64,000 nt of DNA from NCBI GenBank assembly GCA_029204225.1, contig CM055095.1, forward strand, positions 42,251,723-42,315,722, written 5' to 3'. The notes below the pieces were generated by a model, which was not told where the DNA came from, searched no databases, and worked only from the letters and a program-made list of their open reading frames with translations. Every line of letters begins with the position of its first letter. Positions within the stretch are counted from its first letter, which is position 1. Positions 44,000 to 54,114 of the stretch are shown piece after piece. Both the position numbers and the translations under genes were made by a program. The DNA comes from Diphasiastrum complanatum. Taxonomy: Eukaryota; Streptophyta; Lycopodiopsida; Lycopodiales; Lycopodiaceae.

Positions 44000-45190
44000 A
44001 TGGCTTCCGAAAGCCGTAGGCCACGAAGCAATATTGTCTCAGTTTTTGTTTGTAATGAAAAAGACTCTGATGGCTCTTGGATACCACGTATCTATAGAAA
44101 ATTTCATTGGGTTCTCATGCATCCCTCCTCAAGAGGTGTTTTTGGTAAAAAGAGAAAATCAAATATGGATTATAGGAATTTTTGGAAAGGTAGAATTTTA
44201 AACTTCAAAGTTTCACCCGATGGTCGATCCATTTCAGAGGTCTTGATTCAACATGTCTACATGCATAAGGAAATTAGAGTGGAAGGCATAAGTTCAAATG
44301 ACAGACTCAAATGCAATTGTAAGTTTTGGAGGATTTTTTGCTTTGAGCTTTGCATTAATTATTTAGACGTGTATCTGAGAATTTAAATGACATATAGTTT
44401 TATGGATTTGTGTAGATTTGTATCCATCAAGCATAATCGAATGGCAACCTATACAATCTCTTGTCGGCATCATGGATGTTATTCATTCTGATATTGGTCT
44501 TCTGCAATACAAGAACCGCTCCACGAGATCACTTTTGGATTTTTGTATTTTCTTCTATGATTCATTTTACACACCATCCAGTTTAGGTGGAAAATTAGAG
44601 ACGATATCGTTACCCTCTTTCTCAAGCGAAGAATGGATTCCTCCAGATTCCACCATAGCAGAGAGCTTCCGATCAAGGTTTTTTATGGACATTCAAAACT
44701 GTATGAAATGTCGCATAGGTTCAAAAAATAATAGATTGCACTGGTTTTTGCCTATTGCAATTTTTGTTGATTTTTTTGTTGAATGTAATATTCGTAAAAC
44801 AGTGACAATGTTTATTTGTAGTGATTAAACAGACAATATGCTATCAAGCCCCCTTGATGATCATTGGGATAAAAAGAGTAATGGCAATATCGAGTGCATA
44901 GTTAATAGATCGTCAATGAAATTTAGATATCTTATAGAAAAACAAGTGCTTTCTTTAACATTTTATTATAGAAGATGGTCCAAAGTTGGCAATGGATGGA
45001 AAGCATTGGATCAGGATTTTACAGTGAATCATCAAGATGAAATAGAAATTCAAGTGAGGAAAAATAATTCTACTCTTACAACAATTGAGGTGGAAGAAGA
45101 TTGGACACTCGATCACATTCGATCAGAGCTTACATTGCTGCAATATGATATTCCTAAATACTTATGTTATCGAGTCAACGAGAGATTGGT
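44000..45190 (+). pseudogene. Gene X, right copy with nonsense codon
   Basis: Start MASESRRPRSNIVSVFVC at 44,000; exon 2 from about 44,416 (YPSSIIEWQPIQSL). The frame is intact until 44,826-44,828, where the left-arm TTA (Leu) is TAA. The downstream part, including IEVEEDWTLDHIRSEL and YRVNERLV, stays open and conserved. Loss therefore looks recent. Confidence 0.75.
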
Positions 45191-45394
45191 AGGTGTATGT
45201 GTATTTATTCCAGTACACATTTGAAATGACTTTCAATGATTTTATTTAAACATGTTTCAGTGTTTTCGGTATTGCAATCTTTCATTTGACATAATCTCAA
45301 TGTTGATGTTGTTTAACAAGTTTCTTTGATGTACATGTAAGACCAAGACAAGAAAGTCGCATAGAGTGCAAGGACTTAAATAGAAGCGTACAAT

Positions 45395-46446
45395 GTTTCA
45401 AAATATATAAATTCACAAAGTTAACAATATATCATCAGGATACTAGAACATTAAAAAAAATACCTCACGAATACTAGCATCTGGAGGTTGCACCATATAC
45501 CAATCCAAGAACGATTTAACGTTCTAGATTGAACACCATCCGCAGCTGAAAGCATCATCTTGTTGCGAAGACTGAGAAATCACAGCGAAAAATTGTTAAA
45601 GTATAATTCAATATAATTCTAAACTACATGCCATCATGCAAATGAAATACGTAAAAAGGTTCCTTTCACCTTTGCATCAACAACCTCTATGTTGGTATTT
45701 ACAACCAACCCATCCGGCCTGGGCAATAGCTCCACCATCCTTTTGTACATGGATTTAATCATGGAATGGGTGGCATGCAAAGAATTCATTATCATGCACA
45801 CAATTGTGCAGCTTCCAGTCGAATCCACTTTCATAGATATGACGTGCACACTCCAATGTTTGCTGCCAGAAAGAGACAATCAATGAATTACTAGAATCTA
45901 TAAGAGTTTCCAAAAGAAAAATCTTACAGAAAACAGTATGGGATGATGAACATTGATGCCTGTTTGCTGGTGTGCCTGAAGAGCCTTTTGGCTTTCCTCT
46001 CTTTATCCAGCAGATGCCCAAAAAATGGAGATACAACAAAAATCTCCTTCGTGACTGTATATGTATATTTATGTAGATAGTATGCACAAGCAGATTCAAC
46101 TACTGTGTATGAGATATATGAGGTCTTCTCTTTTAGCTCCCTACAATGCGGGTCTTTGATATGCATTGCAAAATTAATATCGTCTATACAAAACATAAAC
46201 TCCCCTCCGAGATCATCTAATTTCTTGGCTATATATAGGTCAAAATCAATGTACCTCTCATAATCAAAAAATGTGTCTTTAGGTTCATTCGGAAGTCTGA
46301 TGTGCAACTCTTTATCAGCTGCATCAACATCAGAAACAATCATGTCTACCACTGTATTGAGGTCATCCTCATGTATAGAAGGAGAATCGTGTAGTTGAAG
46401 ATCAAGGGTTAGGAGAGGACTCTCAACGAGTGGAATTGCGGACGTA
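45395..46446 (-). pseudogene. Ulp1-family protease, right copy, disabled
   Basis: Exons a to c match the left gene (MIVSDVDAADKELHIRLPNE in exon a, KHWSVHVISM in exon b, AFSCGW in exon c), and Asn again takes the usual Asp position. The Trp codon after SI in exon c is TAG (45,524-45,526). The Tyr next to the Cys-Gly-Trp is Cys. The exon a donor is altered. The 487-bp deletion at about 45,392 removes the last exon entirely. Confidence 0.8.
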
Positions 46447-47211
46447 CTAGCCAGATCAAGATGATGACATTATATCCTTACCATGGGCCAACAATACCAA
46501 TTATCTAATCCATAAAGTCTTTTGGGGGCAGGATTCTATGAAATACCAAAAGCTCAGAGCCACATGCCAAACCTCAAAATGCTATTTCTAGAAATTACCT
46601 TGTTTGAGATCAACTTCTAGATACAAGCACCTTTTTGTTACTACAATGTACAAGCACCAGAACGAATTTATGGAAAAGGCTCTTTAGATCTATGCCCCAT
46701 TTTATAGATGCAAAAGCTCTTGTTTTATTTATTTTACTCGTCTTTCAGTTGCTTTCGATTCTAAATTCCTCCCAAACTCTGCTCATTTCTTCTTAAAAGC
46801 CAAGCAACTATTTAGGAACCTATTTTTTCTGGAGCATTACGAAGGCCCTGATACCAGTCGGACAAAGCTAGAGTGGGACACTGATACTAATTAGGGGGCA
46901 GTCACTTGACCAGTAAGTGCTTGAAATAGTCTAAGTGACCATAAAAGTGGAACGTGCAAGATATACTTCCAAGCATAACATCATAGATAGCAATTCCCAA
47001 TAAGACAGCATTGGGGTCAAGATGGAAATGCTCCCCAAACAGATTAGAAGTGAGATACATGTTCAGACCTTGCAGACTTGACAGAGCTTCTGGATTATGA
47101 CTTTGCTATAGAAAGAATGACAATTGTTTGAGCGCCGTCCGCTAAAACTGGTCTTTCAAAGGCAATAACACACAAATATTGTGTCTAACACGAGGTGCTG
47201 AGTCTTCCATT
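46447..47211. other. Mirror of 19,019-19,783
   Basis: No gene recognised. Contains the inverted primer-site-like word at 46,845-46,857. Confidence 0.4.
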
Positions 47212-47370
47212 ATGGCCAAATTACCAAAAGAAGAGCTTATCGACTTGTCTGAATGGTTACTCACGTCATGCAATACCAGGTATATTTTCCAAAAAGCTAG
47301 ATTAATTGCAGCATTTCTTCAAGCGGAAGCAGTTCTTTCGTCAGTCACTAGTGTATTGGTCGATGAATAA
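47212..47370 (+). CDS. Small conserved ORF, right copy (52 residues)
   Basis: MAKLPKEELIDLSEWLLTSC to VTSVLVDE, open over the same length as 18,860-19,018 with three substitutions. Status uncertain, as for the left copy. Confidence 0.3.
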   Translation: MAKLPKEELIDLSEWLLTSCNTRYIFQKARLIAAFLQAEAVLSSVTSVLVDE

Positions 47371-48964
47371 AATCTGAGTAGTAACATTTCTCACACTCCT
47401 CTCTATCAAATTTCTATTACGACGATGATAATATTACGTTGTTCATTCATCGATAGCGAGCTTTATTCTGCGCGTCGATCGTTATCCGTCATCCTATCTT
47501 ATGGCCAATATTCCGACGAACGAAGAGGTAATCTATATCCTGATCTGTATCAAACTATTTCAAGTCTGGACTCTACCATTTATTGAGAAAACCATATTTT
47601 GACGTGATTCTTGCCATACATAATTCAATAAATTTACGAAGTTAGCGAACAGGAGAAAATTATGCAGTCATAAGAAAGCGTTTGAACGGACATTGCAGAA
47701 AAGCACCACCAAATTCTTGTCGTACCAATGCTCAAACTAATATAGTTGTTATAGCAATAAAAGAAACTGCATACCGGTGATGAGCGTTAGAGCAAAATCG
47801 CTTGATGTGCCGCTTGAATTCTGGACTGAAAAATTATAGAAAAAGAAAGAAGATCGTCAGGTAAGGAAAATATTATAAAAACTACAAACTAGACGGCTGC
47901 AGAAATAGCGATATTGAGGTAGAAACACAAGAAGGAAATAAAACCCTGATGGCACACGAGTACCAGAAAGAACACGTATTAGGTCCCGTTATCTGACGTT
48001 ATTAGCACTTTGTTTTATTTTATACCTCATTTCTTGTGTATTAATACGATATTATACGGTTATACCATATAAATACATCTGAATTGTTGTGTGTCTTGCG
48101 AGGTTTGAAGAAGACGCCATCGCCATTTGTTTGAGCGTCAGATTCATAGATCATTGCTTTATTGTGTTTATTCAGAATCGACCGGTTTCCAGCATACGCA
48201 CATCAGCTTAAAGAAAAATTGTAAATCCTGATTTGTGTATACCAAACAAGAATGACAGACCAAGAATCTTAAATGAACGTAAACAAATACAAGCACATCA
48301 CACACAATCCAACCTCACAACCAACACCACCAAGGCTGTCTGTCAGAGGCACATAAGTGGAGACAGGAGGGCTGGAATCGCCATAGCGCTTATCTTTCAG
48401 AAAGAAAACGGGATCCTGCTGAGAGATCGAAAATAATCACGATATCGACAAAAGTCATATGTTCTGTATTTGCCGCTGATTAACAACATGGTGTTAGCAA
48501 CAATAGAGGTCAACCGGGAAGGAAATGCTTCCAAGTAACTTTGAGCAGGAGCAGAAATTCAAAGCTCTGAAGGCCGCAAGCCTTCTGGTGGTAGTAGTTG
48601 AGGGAGATTATTCATCGAGCAAGATCCCGCTTTAAAGAGTGGCCTCCAAGAAAAGCTCGGGCCATCAGTCAACTACATCCAGAAACTACAGCTTGTAATA
48701 GGTTGAAGATTGAAAGCTGCAAAAAGAGACCGATTCAAGTACAGACAGAGCAACAATCGTGGTGATCGCACTGAGACAGAGAACAAATCGTGTTGATCGC
48801 ACTGAGGCAGAGAGTCTCAAAGCTTGAGTTGTAAAATCATTGAACAAATCTTTTCCGTAAGGAAAAAAGGTGGCACCTGCACGCGAGCTAAGCTATATGC
48901 TCCTCCGGCGAAGTCGCTTATTGGCAATGGGACAGCTTAGACCCCAACCCAATCTGGCACTGAA
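47371..48964. other. Mirror of 17,261-18,859, no recognised gene
   Basis: Includes the short tandem duplication gaacaaatcgtgttgatcgc and relatives at about 48,755-48,810. No supportable coding region. Confidence 0.4.
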
Positions 48965-49560
48965 ACATGTTTGATAGTGACAACATGGTGACTCGTCTGT
49001 CAAAAAATAGTGTCAAAAAATAGTTGTAGGTTGAAGGTGCATCCACTGAAAAGTATCAATTTTTATACACCATACAAACCAACATCCCCAAGAGTTATGC
49101 TCCATTAGTGATGTCAATAGAAAGCATGGAGGAAATTTGTGCGTTCATTTTGCCATGAGATGCTACTCCAAGAGGAGATCACAAGAAAGATGGAGACACC
49201 CCAAAATGAAGTAGTCTTGTTTACTAGGTTCAATATCTTGAAATTCTAGACGGGCAATATAGAATAGTCATCACATGAATACTCCTCAAGTGAATGCATG
49301 AAGAAAAACCTTGGAAAGAAGGTGAAAAATAGACCTCAAGTGCTATTGTTGTGATTAGGTACATATGAAAATATTGCTTCAAGAAAATAGAATACTTAAA
49401 AAATAATGGAATAAGAGGAGAATGAAATCAACATAAGAATTCAAGAGATGCACAAATCTCGGGCCTAAAGGGTAAGCACAACATGAAGAACATTCATGAT
49501 CATGAGAAAGAAAAACATGATCAAGGCGTCAGAACAAAATAGTGAGTACATTTGCTTGAA
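48965..49560 (+). pseudogene. Copia gag remnant, right arm
   Basis: Reads FDSDNMVTRLSKN, VEGASTEKYQFLYTIQTNIP, KSYAPLVMSIESMEEICAFI, then frameshifted knuckle-region sequence KYCFKKIEYLKNN and HNMKNIHDHEKEKHDQG. Multiple stops. Inverted twin of 16,660-17,260 and relative of 61,013. Confidence 0.65.
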
Positions 49561-49658
49561 GTGATAACGTCAGCTTACAGTTGTTGTGCGTGATAACGTT
49601 GGCTATTTTATTGAATAGATCTCAAAATCAGAAGAAGTTTTATGATGAAGATTTCAGG

Positions 49659-50225
49659 TTAACATCTTACAAAATATCTACAACTACTTTCTATTGCAGT
49701 TATTACAACCGCCTCATTATAGTTAATCATTTGGATTCTTCTATAAAACCATTGGAAAAGTTGCAATAAATAACTGTTCTTTATGCTAGTCCCACCATGT
49801 TCTGTACTTTTATGAAATGCCGCTCTTGCTTGCCAATGAGATTTTTCCATTCCTTGCGATGACTATATGCTAAGACTTCCACGATTTCTTGCAAAGAATG
49901 TCGAATGATGTTGTAATATGTGCTGCATGTCATAAAAACAAAATACAAATCAGTACCAAAAGTATATAAATTAATTCTTCAACATCTCATTTTCTTCCAA
50001 ACAAGTTTTCAACTTTGTAGATTTTTTTTTGCACTCCTTTGATATTTTCCTTGATTCCTCTTCCAAATAATGTATTTTTTGCATTGAATGTGCATTCCCA
50101 TAGAGCATCAAATTCTCATGGTAACCCAAAAGGCCATTTTTGCCATGACACATATAGATTATTAATTGACTCACCAAATGAAAATCTGGATGTTGCATTG
50201 AGTGATATGGATCAATAGGATACAA
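49659..50225 (-). pseudogene. Transposase-like gene, copy 4, internally deleted
   Basis: The minus strand starts with the N-terminal domain (MYPIDPYHSMQHPDFHLVSQ, HGKNGLLGYHENLMLYG, coiled coil to EENEMLKN at 49,975). It then jumps straight to the last intron and final exon (MEKSHWQARAAFHKSTEHGG, 49,850-49,659). The whole catalytic middle is gone. The N-terminal part is outside the palindrome, and the final exon is inside it and matches copy 3 at 16,367-16,558. Confidence 0.7.
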
Positions 50226-51685
50226 CGTTTTTTGATGTGGGCAATGTAGGTTGACATGGTATTTGATGCTATAAAATCATATGGGGCATTGATGAATAGG
50301 CTACCTAAATTTTGAATCTATGGCAAAAAACGTCAAGAGAAGTTCAAAAAGGGTGTAGGATGTGTAAACAAAATTTCTGAACTTGTGCTTACATATTTGT
50401 GTGGACCAATAAGAACCATACAAAATTAGAGTGTTTGGTTGTAGGGCATAAATACACATATTTGACCAGATTTTAATTAAATTGGATACACAATCAATAA
50501 AATGCATATTTTTAGGTGTGATGACAAGGTCAAAGTATACAAATGCTATGATACAAAGGCAAGGGTGCACTATAATGGTCAGGACGTGATTTATCATGAG
50601 ATGCATGAGTATAATGCTGTTGAAAGTGGTGAAAATCAATCCACATAGAATGACAAGGTGAGTCAATTGCCCTTAATGGAGGATCCTAACGAGTCGAGTT
50701 GAATTGATAATGAAGATACCACTCCACCATGAAGGGATGTAGAATGAGACAAGACCAACATATAGGTCTACTATAATAAAAAAAGTATTGATTTGTGAAA
50801 AGGAAACAAAAAGGATATTTCATCGCATACATACTCTTCTAGAGGTATATTTCCTAGTCACAAGGGGCCTAAGTGATACAAGAAGCTTGCAGATGACATG
50901 GAGATAGATTTAACTATATCAGATAAGGATAAAGATATATGAAGATATAAAAGGGAGAAGAAAGCTCTTGATACATTTAAAATGATGTATGCATTGATGT
51001 CTAGCTTCATACAAAGCAATCAAGCATCATGTTTTGTAGAAGCAAAGGATCATTAAATATTTTTGAAATATTGGTGGATCCCCTACATGATAAGACACCA
51101 ATTGGAACCATTTTGTGTATTTGACAAAATATCATTTGGATAGTCAAACTGGAATCCAACTAACAAGAATTTATGTGTACCATGGTTGTACGAAACACAC
51201 TGAAGTGTGGTATCACTTCATTTATGAGAGACTTCTAAGTAAAGATATTAATGTTTGACATTGTAGGTGTGAAGAACATCTAGCGGATCACATATTCACA
51301 ACAAACCCTTATGTAAAGATAAGTTTGAGGAGGTTAGGGAAAGACTCTCCATAGTTAAAGTTAGCTAGTTTTTAAGGGATGACGTTAGAGTTAAAAAATA
51401 GGATAACTTCTCATTTTTGTGATTAAGATAAGCTTAAATTATGTTAGCACATCTGTCATTGCATATTTGTTATATTTGGACCCATTAAAAATGTGACATT
51501 GTAATAGACACTTGTCGACTTAGTATGATGAGAACGTATAGTGTTTATGCCAATCTCTCTTAACTTTGTGGTGATCAATTTATCTATGATTGTTGCCTAA
51601 ATCCATGTGATTATGTTGTCAATTTTGACTTATTGTCAAACTATTTTGTAGGCCTCCAAGTTGGCCTTAAGTTGATATTTGCAAA
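50226..51685 (+). mobile_element. Copia 3' end, copy A3
   Basis: Inverted relative to A1 and A2. The polyprotein piece reads KVYKCYDTKARVHYNGQDVI and YHEMHEYNAVESG (about 50,510-50,620), the conserved region after integrase. After frameshifts and the purine tract TTTTTAAGGGATGA, the LTR begins at about 51,383 with its TG mutated to CG and is truncated at 51,685. It abuts the transposase N-terminal fragment at 50,226, as A2 abuts transposase fragments on the left. Confidence 0.65.
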
Positions 51686-51780
51686 AATATGACATTCTAG
51701 CACTGTTAATCTTAGTCGTTCTGGAATGGCAACAATAAATGAGTAGGTAAAAAAAAAATTTGTTGGGCTGCACTGTAACT
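51686..51780 (-). pseudogene. 3'-flank fragment of the 4,282-type gene
   Basis: The minus strand (aacaaatttttttttt ... gttgccattccagaacgact ... cagtgctagaatgtcat) matches 5,150-5,245 downstream of the 4,282 gene, with scattered changes. It is fused to the truncated LTR of A3. Confidence 0.6.
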
Positions 51781-52001
51781 AAATTTGCTCACCTCGTCCC
51801 CCTACTACTGAAAATCAACAACCTAATTATTTTAAAACAAAGCTCTATTGTCTCCCTACTCGGCCTTCCATAGATTAGTAAACTCCCCATGATGATCCTA
51901 TGATCCTGATTTCTGGTTTCCACTATCAAACTCCCCAGAAATTGCATGCATGCATGCATTAAGTTATTTTTGAATCTTGCATGTGTGTAATTCTTCAAAG
52001 A

Positions 52002-52156
52002 TTCCATTTGCATGTGACTATAGTTTGATCAATTCCATTTGCATGTGATTATAGTTTGATCATTTCCATTTGCATGTGACTATAGATTGATCATTTCCAT
52101 TTGCATGTGGCTGTAGTTTGATCAAATCCATTTGCATGTAACTAAAGTTTGTGTTG
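52002..52156 (+). repeat. 31-bp tandem repeat, five units
   Basis: Units beginning TTCCATTTGCATGTGACTAT start at 52,002, 52,033, 52,064, 52,095 and 52,126, an exact 31-bp step, with one to four differences per unit. Confidence 0.95.
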
Positions 52157-52175
52157 GGGGGGGGGGGGGGGGGGG
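52156..52175 (+). repeat. Homopolymer of 20 G
   Basis: Twenty consecutive G followed by TCCCC, directly after the fifth 31-bp unit. The length may be affected by sequencing. Confidence 0.9.
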
Positions 52176-52752
52176 TCCCCATCTTGACCCCTCAATGCTT
52201 TGGTGCATGTGAATGATTTTTATGTATAAATTTTTGTGATTCTTCATTCTAGATGTTTCAAGATTAGTTCTATCTAAAGTAAAGACAACAAGTGTATGGA
52301 CTTAAGATTGTAAGTAACTTTCCCTTGAGGTTCACAGTAATGCACACTCAGTTAACCCCAAAATCATTAAAACAAAATGATGTTTATAACTTTGACGATT
52401 TCTTGCTACTAATTAGGTGAACAGAGAACTAGCTAGATTACGAAACTGAAAGACTAAACAATATGCGCATCCTATTGAGAGTGTCTTCAACACTGTTTAC
52501 TCTATCACCATGTAGAATGTGATTCCACACTCCTACATGAGTACACTTCGCCTAGGAGTAGTGTGGCAAGACAAATATGGAAAGGAAAATGTTTCATAGG
52601 CCTTAGGAGAAAATGTTATAAACAGCATTCTAGATAAATGTATTGATAAAAAAACAAAAAATTACCTCAAGTGTGAGCAAGGGAGCTAGAATCCCTGCGA
52701 TACTATCTAGTCATGAAAGTCTTTTTTGTGAAGAATTGAAAAAGATTATCTA
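52176..52752. other. No gene recognised
   Basis: Mixed AT-rich DNA between the G tract and the copia LTR. No coding or structural signal seen. Confidence 0.5.
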
Positions 52753-53354
52753 TGTTAGATATAGGGGTCTTATGTTTTTTACATCAAGCATCTAGGTGTA
52801 GGATGTTGATAGGAATAAATTTGGCATAGATGCCAAATTATGCATTTTCACTTGTAATGCCACTATTGAGTGAGGTCCAATAGGAAATTGAGGTGTGCTT
52901 AAATATAGTCCAATAGAATTAAGAGGTGCATGGATCAATGATCCAATAGGATCAAGAGGTGACAAAATATGGTCCAATCATAGTTAAGCATAGTGGTAGC
53001 TCGTGGATCTACTAGTATCATTGTACTCCTCATTTTGGATCTAATTGATTTGGTGATTTCATGGATTTTGTGAGTTATTCGATTTCTAGCTTTCTCTCTC
53101 TACCCAAGAGCTCATGATGCTTTTTCTCTCTCTACCCAAGGAGAGAAGCTTGTTTTTAGTTAGATTATTTTTTGAATACTTCCCACACGTGTGAGTGAGA
53201 ATTGGAAGTGATTGAATGCATGTAGTAGTGTGTTTTTGCCATAGATTCAAAGATAGATGTTGAATCTCAATCAAGTCTTGATCTTGGTGCATCTACACAC
53301 CTTAGGTAATCACAAGTACATGTAGTAGACAGTCCACACGTGTGAAATTCAACA
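52753..53354 (+). mobile_element. 5' LTR of a Ty1/copia element
   Basis: Starts TGTTAGATATAGGG and ends CACACGTGTGAAATTCAACA (602 bp, TGTT...AACA termini). It is followed immediately by the primer site TGGTATTAGAGC (53,355-53,366), complementary in type to initiator-Met tRNA. Confidence 0.85.
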
Positions 53355-54114
53355 TGGTATTAGAGCCTACCTAAGGTTACCATGCATTTTGATCCATGTA
53401 AGTGAAAAAAAATTTCATCAATCTTGAGCTAGAAGTTGTCAAGGCCCATTTTCCTAGCTATCTTGTTCAATCTTGGATCAAAAGAGATCAAAAGGACATT
53501 GATTGGGTCTGACTTGGTACTGTACGGAATCAGGTGCTCAGACATGTGTGAGGAACATCCAATTTCAGTTTGGAAGTTCTCTCTCATGTTTGATCCATTT
53601 ATCTTGCTTGATAGCTTGTTTTGAAGCTATTTTGTCTAGTTTCTGATGCAATCAGTTTCATTCCATTTGGTTGAGCCAATCAAAAGTTATAAGCTTTTCA
53701 AGAGGGTTAGGTAGGGCACCTAGACCTGGGTGGACACATTTGGTTTGGTCAAGAGATTGCCTGGTTGATCCAAAATCACAGTTGTATGCTTGCCAATCTC
53801 ATCTATGTGTGATCTAGGCACTGTTTTGAGATCTTAGCCATTTTGTTTCATGCAATATCATTGTATTTGAGTCAAATTTGGTTTCTTAGAGTACTTCACA
53901 CGTGCTAAGATTGTTTGATCCTAACTTTGCCTATACTCCATCATTTGATGTGAAATAGATCTTGTGTTAGAGAGATTTGTGTAGCTAGTAAGAATCAATT
54001 CACAAATAGTTGCAAGATCTTTCATAGGAGGAGATAGTACTCTATTATTGGATCCTATTGAGAGTGTGTAGCAACATTTATTGTTCATCATTTGAGTTTT
54101 CTTCACTTCAAATG

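Larger units (their letters stand above)
35427..49976 (-). repeat. Right arm of the giant palindrome
   Basis: Inverted copy of 16,250-30,774. Compared with the left arm it lacks 487 bp (left 20,874-21,360), about 484 bp (left 28,144-28,627) and 19 bp in the transposase. It keeps 1,049 bp (39,831-40,879) that the left arm lacks. Confidence 0.95.
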
